Shown here one piece after another: positions 11,201 to 23,800 of a stretch of DNA of 64,000 bases; the first letter of the stretch is position 1, and the number at the start of each line of letters is the position of its first letter. Source of the DNA: Brachionus rotundiformis. Taxonomy: Eukaryota; Rotifera; Eurotatoria; Ploima; Brachionidae. The position numbers were made by a program, and so were the translations under genes. The stretch is taken from assembly GCA_016802295.1 (NCBI GenBank), contig JAESIW010000207.1, forward strand, positions 451,978 through 515,977, read 5' to 3'. Under the pieces are notes generated by a model. That model saw nothing but the letters and a program-made list of their open reading frames with translations. It ran no database searches and had not been told where the DNA came from.

Positions 11201-12971
11201 TTTTATCAAATTAAAGATTAGTAGATCAAAAATATAATTTGGTAAAATTCCTAGTATCCCTCTTCAGAATGATATCCTTGGAAATAAAACAAAATGTAAA
11301 AAGCCTTATATTGGTAAAATAAAATGGAGGATGGCTTTTGCCAATAAAAAAATTATAGAAAAAAGAAAATAATTTTTAGTTTTAATCTTAAAAAATTATC
11401 GATATAAGTAACAAATGGATCTTTTAATCGTAATGGTAATTATATAATTACATAATTCATGCAGTCGGTACTTTAAAAAAAACTTGTAGATGTGTGCTCA
11501 CTTGTATAAAGCTAGTGAATTGTTTTTTATTCCTCTAATTGATGAAAGTCCAACAAAATTTGTACTTTTGATCTGACCCAGGAAAAAAAAAGACATCCAG
11601 AAGTTTTGGTAAAAATTCAGACACAGGTTGATTGATTTTTTATATATTCTTGATATAATTTTTTATTCTTGAATATATGAAAGTATTCTAAGAGATATAT
11701 TTTTATTCTTTTGCTCAAATATAATTGACTTTTTATTTTTTTTTTGAAATAAATAAAATTTTGTTTAAACTATGAAGAATTTTTTTTTCTATTCTATGGA
11801 TATTTTTTTTGCTCGTCAAAAGCTTTGTCCCAATTTAAATATCTTACAAATTGACAGCACAATTATGATAATAAAAAATTAATAAAATGACCCGTATCTT
11901 TTGTTCATAATATGAGTCCAATTAGAAAATGGTTTGATAAAGTTAATATTTGATTTAAAACTTGGACCTACTTTGATTTCTTGATTTTGCTTAAAATCAT
12001 AGTGGACAAGGTTAGAAGTATCAATCATGAGTATTTGGTCCATGTGTACCGTCTCAGATCCAACACTACCAATTTTTGTACCTTCTGAAGTTTTTTCCGG
12101 TACAATATCTTCCGGCTTTGTCTCGGTCTCATCTATTTTGGTCACATTTCGTTTAAGTCTTCGTCTTAAACCATTTTTTAGTATTTTCTCTTCTATCTGT
12201 GAACCATCACCTGTTTGTATAGGACTAAAATCGTCAAACGCTGGACCATTCAGCTTAATTCTTCGTACGCCCATTACAACCATTCTCAATTTGTCACCTA
12301 AGTCCTGTATTTCTCTTATTTGAGTAAAAGTTCCAACTGAATAAACCTCGTCCAAAGAACTAACCACATCATCATCTCTGGTAAAAAAAATTAATTTTTT
12401 TTACAACTTAGTCTATTTATGTATACCTGTCTTCTTTTCTCATGAACAGGCCGATATATGGTTGGTTCAGGTGCACTTTTCTGCGGATGAGATCCATCAG
12501 ATTTTTGTCGCTTATTTCAAGCATCTTTATAAAATTTGGGAATAGAGGATTCCTGGCAACTGCTACTAGAGGGACCTTTGGCAAAAACTCGGGTACTTGA
12601 AGAGGAGCCAATGCGACCAAAGAAGGAATAGGAAGAACATTCGGTGGATCTTGATTTTCAACCACTTGATCGCTGTCTTTTGACTTGTCATCTTTTTTTT
12701 CCTTCAATATCCGAGTAGAATGCAAGCTAGAGCTTTGGACAGGCCATAATTTCAGACTAGGCGCTCTTAAACTGTTCTGGTTCAATGTACAAGTACCTAG
12801 AAGGAGGGAGGTTTTTTTTGCAGAAGCACTCGATGACTGGACTTGGTTTGAATGGTAAAAGTTAGCATTTATGATTTGATTTGAGCAAGTAAATGCTGGT
12901 GTAGATATCCGTGAATGCTTGGACAGTTTTAGGATATTCAGCGAGTACCGTTTAACCAAAACCTGCGACAT
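8272..12971 (-). CDS. LONP1: Mitochondrial Lon protease, eight exons
   Basis: ATP-dependent serine protease of the mitochondrial matrix that degrades oxidised and misfolded proteins. The exons (high to low) are 12971-12427, 12377-11972, 10588-10397, 10336-10032, 9978-9330, 9210-8686, 8632-8468 and 8418-8272. All have GT..AG introns and phase continues, giving 977 residues (human LONP1 959). The N-terminus is basic and Ser-rich, as in a transit peptide. It is followed by the Lon substrate-binding domain (PLFPNF; VSSLDEVYSVGTF). The AAA+ module has Walker A GPPGVGKT at 550-557 and Walker B LILIDEVDKIG. The protease domain has the catalytic dyad Ser883 (DGPSAG) and Lys926 (GGIKEK), 43 residues apart as in other Lon proteases. 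Intron 2 is unusually long (1.38 kb) and carries a tRNA-derived repeat. The whole gene sits between the two LysM inverted-repeat arms. Confidence 0.96.
10589..11971 (-). other. Large Lon intron 2
   Basis: A 1383-nt intron, far longer than the other introns of this gene (about 50-130 nt). It holds the tRNA-like repeat at 10927-11003 and otherwise AT-rich sequence without coding potential that I can recognise. Confidence 0.8.
10927..11003 (-). repeat. tRNA-derived (SINE-like) sequence
   Basis: On the minus strand there is an A-box-like TGATGGTGTAATGG and, about 45 bases later, a B-box GGTTCGATTC inside a five-pair T-arm (GAGGG/CTCTC around TTCGATT). The two acceptor-stem strands do not pair and the anticodon region is malformed, so it is not a working tRNA gene. 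Internal pol III boxes inside an intron suggest a SINE or tRNA pseudogene. On the plus side, GATGTAGTGGTAG occurs twice at about 10868 and 10893, adding to the repeat-like character. Confidence 0.5.
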
Positions 12972-13869
12972 TGCTTATTTAATTAAGAAACGTTTAGATT
13001 TTTGATTAACTTTTTGGCTGATTTTATGTCTATTAAAAAAAAATTATAAAATCTTATAAGCAAACTTAATATTACATCATAGTAAAATTTTCGAATATTC
13101 AAGAATTTTATCTTTTTTTTCAAATAATTTTATTATTTAAAAATTAATATATTGAAATGTTGCAATTTGTATATTCGAATTTAAATTAACAAAATATCTT
13201 ATTTTAAACTTAATTATTAAAATTTAATTATATGTTGGACAAAATAAAATTTTGTTGGTGAAATAGCATTTTTTGTATTTGTGTTAAAAATTTAGAAAAT
13301 TGTAGGCAATATTTTTATTCATTTAAACTGCTATTATTGTAATTTGTCTATGAATATGGTGACTTAGGTTTTAATTCCATTAGAAAAATATTTTAATGAT
13401 AAAAATCTTTATTAAAATTTAAATCAAAAGTTTTTTAAATAAATATTAAATAATTTTTAAACAGATTCTCAGTATTTTTTAGTTAATAATTATCTTACCA
13501 ATATTAAAAAATTGGAAAAATTTACAAATATAAAAACCTTTGGTCACGGAATTTTTGATTTAATTAACTATCAATCAAATTACTAATTATTTATCAATAG
13601 AGGGGAAATCGATTATTTTTAATAATTTAAAATACTACAATATGTTTTCAAACAAGATTGAACACTGTGATATAGCGACATCTTTGTCAATATCACTGGT
13701 TTAATTAACTAACTTAACCATGAGCGTTTAAGTAAGAAAGGAGCGCAAATAGCTGCTCCAATACGTCTAACGAGGAGATCGGATAGACGGGCCCAAGGGT
13801 ACTAATGTAAACATTACAAACACATCCTGGTTTTTTTATATTTCCTGAATAATTTTACCATAAGTTTTT
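12972..13869. other. Lon upstream spacer
   Basis: Non-coding AT-rich sequence between the Lon start and the right inverted-repeat arm. A markedly less AT-rich patch at about 13720-13830 (containing GAGGAGATCGGATAGACGG) stands out just outside the arm. It has no recognisable ORF and may be a fragment of a mobile element. Confidence 0.5.
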
Positions 13870-14428
13870 GATAGAATTTGGATGGATCTATTGATTGGAT
13901 CAATCGAGCATATTTGATAAAATTTTTTCGGAATGCTGAAATTTAATAAAAATAATAACAATTATTTGACAACAAATTTTTGATATTTTGCACTGACTGA
14001 AATTTTAATTTAAAAAAAAATTATTGTCCTTATAACACAATAAAAATTGACATTATATCTAAATAGATAAATGGATTTAATGGTTTCTTTAAATAAAAAA
14101 AAATATTAACTTTATTATTTGATCAAAATTTATAAAAGAGGCAGAGATATTTTTAAAGTAAAATATCAACAAAAAAAATCCTTTTTTCGAATAAAGTTAC
14201 AAGACTAGCAAATAAAAAAATAGATCGAAAAATTGACTCTTCCAGGGATTTAGATAAATTATCTAATATTACAAAAACAACATTTTGAATGTTCTACAAT
14301 GGTAATGTAGTATTTAAAAAAGGGAGTCTTATCTTTACCAAGAATTAAATTAGTTCTTTTGTATCTAAATACTTTTAAATATTTGATTAGTTAGGTGATA
14401 TCTTAAGCCATTTGAGTTGAAGACAGAA

Positions 14429-14436
14429 TATAAAAG
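14429..14436 (+). promoter_or_regulatory. TATA box of LysM copy 2
   Basis: TATAAAAG 48 bases before the ATG of LysM copy 2, matching copy 1 exactly in sequence and spacing. Confidence 0.7.
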
Positions 14437-14483
14437 GATACAGTGAAAGGAAATGTAATCAAAGTAAAAATTCAATTGGAAAA

Positions 14484-15398
14484 ATGATTACCAAACTAGC
14501 AATTTCTGTCTTGTTGATTGCATTGTCTGTTTCTGGACAATACAACAATTGTCCAAGCGGCTATTCATCATATACTATTCAAGCTGGTGACACTTTTTCG
14601 ACCATAGCTGCTCGCTACGGAACCACTGTTGAGGCCATAAGCGCTGCTAATCCAGGTGTTGACTCTAGATACTTGCAAATCGGTCAAATTATCTGTGTTC
14701 CATACAATGGCTACAATACAGGATACAATGGTGGCTACACTACTGGTTATTACACTAGTTACACCACTGGTTATTATCCAAACTACAACACCAACTACAA
14801 CACAAACTACAACACAAACAGTGCTTATCCAAGCAATACTTACTATGGTGTAGATGCAAATGGTCAATACAATTCATATTATCAAAATGGCTGCAGCAAT
14901 TACCAAGTCAGAGCCGGAGATACCTGCAGCAGTTTGTCAGGTGCTTCATCAAACTACTTCTATCAATTGAATCCAGGCATTAACTGCAATAACTTGCAAA
15001 TTGGTCAATATGTATGCTTGCCATACGGAAGCAACTACGGCACCACAACTGGATACTATTCAGGTTGTCAAAATTACGCCATCAGACAAGGTGACACCTG
15101 TGCTACACTCGCTTCACAAGCCGGAATTTCTCTCAACGAATTCTACAACTTGAACGGATACTTGAACTGCAATAATCTTCAAGTTGGCCAAAGTGTTTGC
15201 GTTCCATGGGGATATGCTGGAACCAATATTAGCGGTTATTCAAGCGGTAACAGATGCTACGGAAGACAATACACTATTCAAAATGGCGATACTTGCTGGG
15301 CTATCGCTCAAAGATTCGGTACAACTGTTGAACAATTACAAGCTTGCACTGGCTTGAACTGTAACAATTTACAACCCGGACAAATTATTAGTTATTAA
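14484..15398 (+). CDS. Secreted four-LysM-domain protein, copy 2
   Basis: Encodes the same 304 residues as copy 1: a signal peptide, four LysM modules (30-73, 140-180, 198-241, 263-303) and the Tyr/Asn/Thr/Gly-rich linker. It is intronless. The gene is preceded by a TATA box and followed by A-rich sequence with AATAAA-like signals about 40 bases after the stop. Because the coding sequence is identical while the flanks have diverged, either the duplication is recent or gene conversion maintains the coding part (inference). A secreted chitin- or peptidoglycan-binding role follows from LysM family knowledge. Confidence 0.93.
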   Translation: MITKLAISVLLIALSVSGQYNNCPSGYSSYTIQAGDTFSTIAARYGTTVEAISAANPGVDSRYLQIGQIICVPYNGYNTGYNGGYTTGYYTSYTTGYYPNYNTNYNTNYNTNSAYPSNTYYGVDANGQYNSYYQNGCSNYQVRAGDTCSSLSGASSNYFYQLNPGINCNNLQIGQYVCLPYGSNYGTTTGYYSGCQNYAIRQGDTCATLASQAGISLNEFYNLNGYLNCNNLQVGQSVCVPWGYAGTNISGYSSGNRCYGRQYTIQNGDTCWAIAQRFGTTVEQLQACTGLNCNNLQPGQIISY

Positions 15399-15620
15399 GC
15401 TTATTCAAAAAATATTTTAAGATAATTTAAGTCAAAAAAAATAAATAAATAAAAATTTGCCAAGCAAAATACATTTCTTTGTTGTTTATTCATTTTATTA
15501 TTAAACTTTAAAATATTAAATTAATTAAAAACCTTTTCATCACAATTAAAATTATATTTTACAATTGTAACTTTATAAATTAATTAATCAATTGAATTTC
15601 ATCTTTACAATTTTTTAATC

Positions 15621-16852
15621 TGGTTAAATAATTAATTAAAAAAATTAATTAATTTATACTTTATATTTACTAGATCTCAAAATAAATTATAAATTATTGA
15701 TATTTGATTTTGTTTCTTGTTAAATAATATATTAAATGAGCTCTTTTTTGTTTTAGAATTTTCTATTTTTCCTTTTTTAATGATTTTAATCTGTCTTAAA
15801 TTTTTTTTTAGATATTTTATTTTTATTTTTAAGTTTAGTTTATTTAATTAAACTATTTATAGGCATATTCTGATCTGTTAAATAGATATGACAATTATCA
15901 ATCAATCTGTTAAAGCAGAGCATCTATCTAATGCTACTACTTAAGAATCAAGTTCCTTCAGTTTTTCCCTCTTTTTTGGGCGATCATTTAAATATATTTT
16001 TGAATTTTTAATATCCTACTGATAATAGAGTATGTACAGAATTTTTTAAGCGTTTTTTTAATTAAATCAAGATTAATTTTTATATTGATTAATTTTACTT
16101 TTCCTAATTTTCCTGTTTAAAAGCTAGATTAAGTCTTAATGGTCATAAAATAAATATCTTACTATTATTTAAATTAAATTTTTAATCTTCAAATAAATAA
16201 TCTTCTCTAATTTATATCGCTTCTCAATAAAATAAACTTTTAATTTTTCCAATCAAAACTTGGCCAAGTGATGCCAATTTTTAATCTAAAATATTTAAAA
16301 CTAGATTTTTACTGATGTTTGTGCCAAGAATAGTTTTAAATAAAATTTAATATTGTTGTTTTTATAAACTTTTTTTTTACTCAATCCTAACAGAAATATG
16401 ATGTTTTATTTTTCTTAAACTAAAATGAGCATCACTCTATCAAACTTTTAATTTAAAAATTACCAAACTATTACTGGTATTTTGTTCAAAAGCGTTGAAT
16501 TTTAATTTAAGAAAATAATTTAATACAAAAGATCAGTTTGAAACAATATGAACAATATGAATTACTTCTGTCATAGTTATTTCAAAGTAAGGTAGAATAA
16601 ATGATTAAAAAAAGTGTTAATTTCGACTAATGTATAACATTTAGTCAGCACAAAAACAAATTTTTTATTATTTAACTTATCTCAGACAAAAACAAAAAAT
16701 TTAAAAATAAAATCCAGTTTTCATGATCATACCTCGATTCTCTCTATCTTCTTTAAACCAATAGTTATTCTAATAAAAATAATGCGTTGCCAATGTCACA
16801 GTATTTAACTTGAAGCAAAAATGGTATTTTAAAATATCTTTAAATTTGTTGA
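15621..16852. other. AT-rich intergenic region
   Basis: About 1.2 kb of very AT-rich sequence between LysM copy 2 and the SLC5-like gene. I see no coding exon, RNA gene or repeat unit. Confidence 0.6.
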
Positions 16853-18760
16853 ATGTATTGGGAGCAGATTGCTTTTTGTGTGAGCGCAATAGGCTTTGTA
16901 ATGCTGTCATCAGTCAAGACGATTGACAAACATCGTCTTGATTTAAAGAGAAAAAAGATAATCAAAAGCTTGCTCAAAACGACCAAGTCCAGAGAGGACT
17001 TGATAAATCAGATAGCTGCTAGTGGAATTGTGATAAAAAATGAGGATAATACTGAGGATAGAATCGAGCCCTTTGATGGTAAAGGCCACTTTTCCAAATA
17101 CCTCAAGGTGATAATAAATTACTGCATGACTTTCAACTCGGCAATTCTTGTTGTTGGCTCCATAGCTGAATCATACTTTTTGGGCGTAAGAATAATTGGC
17201 AATGTAATTGGAATTAGTATTGGATACATCTATGCAGCTTTGATTGTTCATCCATTAATGTACAGACTCGAAAGTGACATAAAGACGCCTTTTCAGTATT
17301 TTGAGAGGCGCTTTAATAACAAAAAGTATGTTAGGGCCACTACTGCTTTTGTTGCCATGCTTTTCTATTTCTTCTTTCTGACATTGTACTTGTGGGGCTG
17401 TGCTGTTCTGCTTACTAGTCTAATACCCCAAATTCCTCTATGGGTTTCTGCATTATTGATTGGTACATACTCAATTATTGGCAGTACAATTGGAGGATTT
17501 ACCCAATCGACAAAAACCAATGTTCTTCAATTCTGTCTTGTCCTAGCAGGTTTGCTGGCTACTTTGATTCTAACCATCACCAGACAAAAAATTTTTGATC
17601 AGAGTGAAATTTGGTCACTCGCTTCTGTCAATAATCGGACTGTTTTTTTTGATACAAGTGCAGATTTTACCACTAGGTACACAATTATCAATCAAACACT
17701 TTCAATTCCATTGCCATGGGCCTACATACATTCAATTTTTTTGCCAAATTTCAAACGCTTCAGAAACATTCCCGGAAAAAAGCGGTCACAATTTTTGGTT
17801 GTGTCAAATTTTCCATTCATGGCAATTGTAAATTGTATTCTATTTGTATCTGGTGGTCTATTGTGTTTTGTTTACTTTTACGGTTGTGATCCGGCATCTA
17901 GCGGAAAATTGGTGAACAGAAACCAAGTAGGAACCTTCTGGATTTACAGTGTTCTATCCGAATATATCCCCTCATACACGGGTATAATGTTTGCATCCAT
18001 AATTGCCTATTCAGTGGTGCAGCATTCACTTGGAATTGCCTTATGTGGTCAGACAGTATTTGGGGAAATAATAAAGCCAATGATTTTCGACCTATTTGAT
18101 TTTTTCACCAAAAATGAGTTCTTAACTCGTAGGACAGAAATATTTTTGACCATTATTCTGGGAACTTTGAGCACTGTTTTGGCAATTTCTCTGCAATACA
18201 TACGTAATACAATTCTGGCATTGCTTTTAATTTCCAATAATGCAATCAACTCACCATTATTTAGTCTGTATATTTTAGCTGCTTTTAACCCATATGCAAA
18301 CCATGTGGGCGCCATGATAGCATTTATTTGCAATTTGGCCATCAATTTGTGGCTGGCTTTTGGAACTGTCCTGTTCAGTCAGCTCAAATCTCAGGATTTT
18401 GTTCCAGATATTTCTCAATGCAACAATGATTACCACACAAACATGACTACTCTCAATCTCAATTACATGAGTCCACCAGTAAAAATTCAACTTCCAACTA
18501 GTGATACCTATTATCCAAAGAATCCAGCTCTGGCTTATCTATACTCTGTGGCTCCCATTTGGTATTGCTTGTTTAGCCTTTTGTTTACCAATATATTTGG
18601 AACTTTATTTAGTTTGGCTTATTCGCTCATAAGAAAAAGAAATTTTGACTTAGACCATGAGCACAGTGAGAAGCGCAAAAATTATTTATATTTTTATAAA
18701 GTTTTTAAAATGACCACAAAAATTGGAGATACATTTGCAGAGGAAATTACCCATTTTTAA
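16853..18760 (+). CDS. SLC5-like sodium/solute symporter
   Basis: A 635-residue intronless polytopic membrane protein with about 13 hydrophobic segments. Marks of the sodium:solute symporter (SSF/SLC5) family are TPFQYFERRF (the T-x-x-E-Y-L-E-x-R-F motif after TM3), GGFTQSTKTNVLQF (the GG-x-x-A-x-x-x-T-D-x-x-Q signature, here with Asn in place of Asp), and a late segment INSPLFSLYILAAFNPYANHVGA like the G-P-L-x-x-x-F-x-x-G-x-x-x-P-x-x-x-x-x-GA block. The first loop (residues 24-80) is longer and more charged than usual. The substrate cannot be assigned; monocarboxylate, vitamin and iodide carriers are the closest animal types. The first ATG was used, and the true start could lie upstream in a separate exon. 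Confidence 0.8.
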   Translation: MYWEQIAFCVSAIGFVMLSSVKTIDKHRLDLKRKKIIKSLLKTTKSREDLINQIAASGIVIKNEDNTEDRIEPFDGKGHFSKYLKVIINYCMTFNSAILVVGSIAESYFLGVRIIGNVIGISIGYIYAALIVHPLMYRLESDIKTPFQYFERRFNNKKYVRATTAFVAMLFYFFFLTLYLWGCAVLLTSLIPQIPLWVSALLIGTYSIIGSTIGGFTQSTKTNVLQFCLVLAGLLATLILTITRQKIFDQSEIWSLASVNNRTVFFDTSADFTTRYTIINQTLSIPLPWAYIHSIFLPNFKRFRNIPGKKRSQFLVVSNFPFMAIVNCILFVSGGLLCFVYFYGCDPASSGKLVNRNQVGTFWIYSVLSEYIPSYTGIMFASIIAYSVVQHSLGIALCGQTVFGEIIKPMIFDLFDFFTKNEFLTRRTEIFLTIILGTLSTVLAISLQYIRNTILALLLISNNAINSPLFSLYILAAFNPYANHVGAMIAFICNLAINLWLAFGTVLFSQLKSQDFVPDISQCNNDYHTNMTTLNLNYMSPPVKIQLPTSDTYYPKNPALAYLYSVAPIWYCLFSLLFTNIFGTLFSLAYSLIRKRNFDLDHEHSEKRKNYLYFYKVFKMTTKIGDTFAEEITHF

Positions 18761-20810
18761 ATTATTATTATACAAGCACTAGTAAAATAAAACAAAATTT
18801 TGAATAATAAAAAAGTATTTTTTTTTAATATTTTTGCTGGTTGATTCATCTTTGTCTCAAACTGTCCCAAAAGAGATAAATTCTAATTATGAGAATTTTA
18901 TTTTAATCAATATTTAAAAGTTTTTGATATTTTAAATGAAAATATGATTTAATCAATCAATTAAAAAATTAATTAAATTTATTTTATTGATAATTAAGGT
19001 AAAAAAAATATCAAACACAAGAAATAGAGACCAAGAGATCCATTCCATTAATTAAATAATCAAAGATATCAATTATTAATACTTTCATATTTTTAACTTT
19101 AAGCTGGTAAAGATTATGTTTTCTTGCTAGTTCCTGTCTGTTTTAGATTTTGGACATGATGACCAAAGTTGTTATTTTTTAAAGATACTTACTAATGGAC
19201 CGCGAACTTGTCTTATTCATGCTTGTGTAACTCTAGAACTTCTTCCTACTCAGCTTATTCGGCTTATGCAAGTCAAATTGGCTAAGCCAATTGCTAAAAT
19301 ATCCAATAATTCCATTAGATCACCACTTTTTAAGTCCAATCTAGTCGACTCATTTTCACATCTTCAAAAAGCTTTTTACCAATTCCGTTGCTCATTCATT
19401 TGTACCATTTAAAATGTATAAAATTTAGCTGCCTTATTTTCAAGATGGAGTCTGAGAAGTGCCAAATATAGCTTACATTGTCTAGCATTTGAAAGCTTTC
19501 GTTTTAAGTTAGAGATTGATTTTAAAATGGTACTAAATGCGCACTGACTATTTACTTTTTCCTTTTTGCCAATTTTCCACGTTTGTACATAGTCTTAAAT
19601 GAAAAGTCGAGCATGAAAAGACCATCCAAATGAAGATATGGCTAAATAAACTATTTTATAGAGATAAAAAAATTTATTTTGAAAACAAAATAAAACTTGG
19701 AAAAAATTTTTTTATCACTTAACCAATTAATATTTTTGTTTACCAAATCTAAAAGACTTGAATTTTTTTTAAAAAATTTCCCAACAATTTCTCATTAGAG
19801 CCTTCAGAAGCCAAATTTATCATAAGGAAAGTATTTTTTCAACTAAATTTTAACTAAACAACTAATAAATGTCTTGCCACAAATCATTTTTAGATACAAA
19901 AATTTAACACTAAAATTAAATTATTATTCTTTAAGATTATTTTTTTCTGATATTTCATAATAAAAACGGATTTTTTGTAAAAATTTACTAATAGTGTAAA
20001 AAATTTTTTTTTTCCTAATCATAGACTTGCCTTTCTACTTTTGAGCTTCATTTTCCAATGTTTTGTTTTGGAAATTATGAGACAATTGGTTATATATATA
20101 TATAAGTCAAGTTCAATCTTGTACTTAAATAAAAACACTAATTACCAATTTATATTATAAATATATTTAATTAAAAACAAAATAATTAATTATTTATCTT
20201 CGATTTCAGAATAAAAGAGTCAAAAAAAATTTATTTTATTTAATTGTGAAAAATAATCAATTATTATATCTCAATAGATTTGCTAGATAATGGAACAATA
20301 AAGGAAAAAAATTTAAATTGCCAAAACATTGTTTAATTTTTAAAAAAAAATTTTTAATGTAATCTACATTGAATAAAAATTTTTAAGAAAGAAATTATTT
20401 TTTTATCTAATCATATTATCTGACTTTGACCAATTGAGGCTAAAAAGTATAAAAATTTACCTAGCCAAAACACTCAATTAGCTAAGTAAAATGAATCTAA
20501 AATTTTGCAACTTTATTTTATTGTTAAATATTCTTAAATATTTTATAAGAATGATTTATGATAATTCACATATTTACTTTCAAATCCAACAACTAAATTT
20601 CGTTGTTTAGGGGTTGTTTTATTTGATGCAATATCAACTTTTCTTTATCAAGGAGCATACATACGAGCTAAAGCTTTTGTGCATTCAAAATCCTATTGCT
20701 TAATTAAAATTTGGCCAAATATTTGGGTATTATACCAATTTTTGTTTAGAAATATTCAGCTCGTCATTATACGTTCCGACATCTGAGCATAGTTCAGCAT
20801 ATAATCAATA
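18761..20810. other. Intergenic region before CUL1
   Basis: About 2 kb of AT-rich sequence with a (TA)n run near 20091-20105. A less AT-rich part at about 19190-19450 has a short open stretch, but I recognise no protein there and there are no clear splice sites. Confidence 0.5.
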
Positions 20811-23800
20811 ATGAGTAGCAACCGAATATTGTCAACTCATGTGTCCAATATTGTCAATCCATCTAGCTCAAATCCGAACCAACCGGGCGTCAAGACTCAG
20901 GCAAGCTTGAACGAAATTTGGGAAGATCTGCAACTAGGCATCAAGGATGCTTACCAACAGCAAACAATTAACAAAAACAGATACATGATGCTGTACTCGT
21001 GAGTAAACTCTGCTTTTGCCAATGGTTTACTTCAATTTTTCTTTTAAGACACGTTTATAACCACTGCACAAGCACAAATCCAAAGTCTAACCTTGAGTTC
21101 TCGGTTCCGTCCAGGGGTAAAAAGCATCCAATGAGTTCTTCCAGCGAAGGTGCTCAAATTATAGGATCTGAGTTGTACAGAAAATTACAAGAATTTCTTG
21201 AAACTTATTTGGAACATTTAAAAAAAGTAAATTTTTTTTTCTTCTATAAATTGTTTTAATTTTTAAAGTAATAATTGATAAATATTTTTATTCAGTTTAT
21301 TAAAAATGTTGAATCAATTAAATAAACTTATCATTTGACAATTGTTTATTTGCTACAATTTTAATAGTTTTTAGCTAGATTTTTAAAATAGAGATCATTG
21401 GTATTTCTAAGTGCAAGCTTTAATAATTTTATGTATTTGGATTTTTTTGGTAAAATAATCATGTCATTATGTGTATTTTTTTAATTTGACCAAATTTTCG
21501 TAAGATTGCTATAAATTATGCTTCTTGCTGGAGCACTCGTTTCCAGATGATGTTTTCCGATGATATTTTTTTGAGATTTTTATGGTAAACCAATGCACTT
21601 CGCTTTAACATTTGTCATTACACAGCTTTTCACACAGACCAATTTAAGAAACTTTTCAACATTTTCTAGACCTCATTAACCAATATTAAATATTAATCCT
21701 GATATTTTTATCACTTTATCATCTATTTCTTGCACTCAATCAATACTGAACAATTTAAATCAAGTCGTTTTCATATTTTAATGGATAATATTTTTATTCC
21801 CTCAAGACGTCCTTAATTATTTAGTTTTTAAAATAATTTTTTTAAATTAAATTTGGGTAAATGAGTCTAAAATAGTCCATTAGCCTAGAGATCTAATTAC
21901 TTATAGATTGTATTAGTTATTTAATTTTTGTATGATACTTTTTAAGAGTCAATTTCTTATCTTTATCTTAAAAAAATCTATGTTATGGTAAAATTTTTTA
22001 AAAATTATAAAATAATTAAAAAATAATATCTTTAAAATCCATTCTCTTTAATTAAAAATTTCAGCTTATAAATTATTGTTAGTAATTAAATTTTATATTC
22101 AAAATATTAATATATTTAGTTAGTTTTTTTTTTTTCAAAATATATATCAAAGAATTAATTAATTAGAAATAAATTAATTGTATTAATTAGTTAATTTTGT
22201 ATGTTTAGACCGGAACTGAGTTGATTGATGAAGAGGTTTTAAAATTTTTTTGTAATAAATGGGAAGAATACCAATTTTCAAGCAAAGTGTTGAACGGTTT
22301 TTGCAGCTATTTGAACCGTCACTGGGTCAAGAGAGAGAATGACAGTGGTCACAATAATGTCTACGAAATATACAATGTGCATAAAATTTAAATATTAATT
22401 TTTTGATTATTAAATTTTTTATTATTTTAATTATTTTTTCTAAAAGTTAGCCTTGGTAACTTGGAGACTAATTTTTTTCCGCCATTTTGTTGGAAAAGTG
22501 ACCAATGCAGTCCTCAAGTTGATCGAAAGGGAGCGAAACGGAGAGCCTATTAACTCAAGACTTATCTCTGGGGTGGCCGAGTGCTATGGTAAACCATTCC
22601 ATTACCAAAAAAAGAAGTTAAATTAATCCGCTTTTTACCTTAAGTGGCCCTTGGTCTCAGCGAAACCGAATCCAAGCAATCAGACCAGCTAAAGCTAAGT
22701 ATTTACAAAGAGTATTTGGAGAACCCGTTTATCGAGGACACTGAGCGGTTCTACACCCGAGAGAGCTCAGAATTTCTGCGCCAAAACTCAATCACCGAAT
22801 ACATGAAAAAAGTGGAACAGCGGCTTGAAGAGGAAAAGAAGCGCATCCGGCTTTATCTTAACGAGAGTACTGAGTCCATTTTGTTGAGCAAGTGCGAGGA
22901 AGTGTTGATCAAAAAGCACCTAGATTTGTTCTACAGCGAATTTGAGAATTTGCTAATTAGTGGCAAAAATGAAGACTTGGCCAGAATGTACGATCTAGTG
23001 TCCAAAGTGCCGGATGGTCTGAACGAGCTCAAACGCTTGCTTGAAAACTTCATCTACAACCAAGGCATGGAAGCGATTGAAAAGTGCTGCGACACGGCTC
23101 TAAATGACCCCAAAGTATATGTCCAGACAATTCTTCAAGTCCACAAAAAATACGACCTGCTAGTCCTCGGCTCGTTTCACAATGACAAAGGCTTCGTGGC
23201 CGCTTTGGACAAAGCATGTGGAAAATTCATCAATGTGAACGCAGTGACCAAAAAATCAAACAGTTCGTCCAAATCACCAGAATTATTGGCTCGCTATTGT
23301 GACCTATTGCTCAAAAAGAACACCAAAAATCCAGAAGATGCCGAACTAGAGGACAGTCTTAACCAAATAATGACTGTTTTCACCTACATTGAAGACAAAG
23401 ACGTATTCCAAAAATTTTACAGTAAATGGCTAGCTAGACGCCTGGTACAACAGACTTCGGCTTCGGACGATGCCGAATCGACCATGATCTCCAAACTAAA
23501 GGCTGCTTGTGGCTTCGAGTACACTTCCAAGCTACAAAAAATGTTTCTTGATGTTGGCATTAGCAAAGATTTGAATGAATCTTTCAAGAGAGATTGCGAA
23601 GTGAACAATAGACCTTTAGGCCGTAAGACAATTTTTATATTTTTTTTAACAAAATTAAGTTGTTTTATTTAAAAAAAGCTTTTTTTTTTAGTTTTTATCA
23701 AGTTTTTTAATTAATTATTTTATTAATATTAATAATAAGGCTAGTTTAATCTTATCGAATATTAGTTAATTTAAAAATATTCTATCATTTTTAATTCATT

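Larger units (their letters stand above)
13870..15620 (+). repeat. Inverted repeat, right arm (LysM unit)
   Basis: This is the partner of the arm at about 5885-7640 in opposite orientation, with the same gene, promoter and flanks. Homology fades near GATGGATCTATTGATTGG on the inner side and near AATTAATCAATTGAAT on the outer side. Ends are approximate. Confidence 0.93.

Noticed and set aside
20085..20106. TA-repeat as a promoter TATA box for CUL1
   Set aside because: It lies about 700 bases before the start codon and is a simple (TA)n run.
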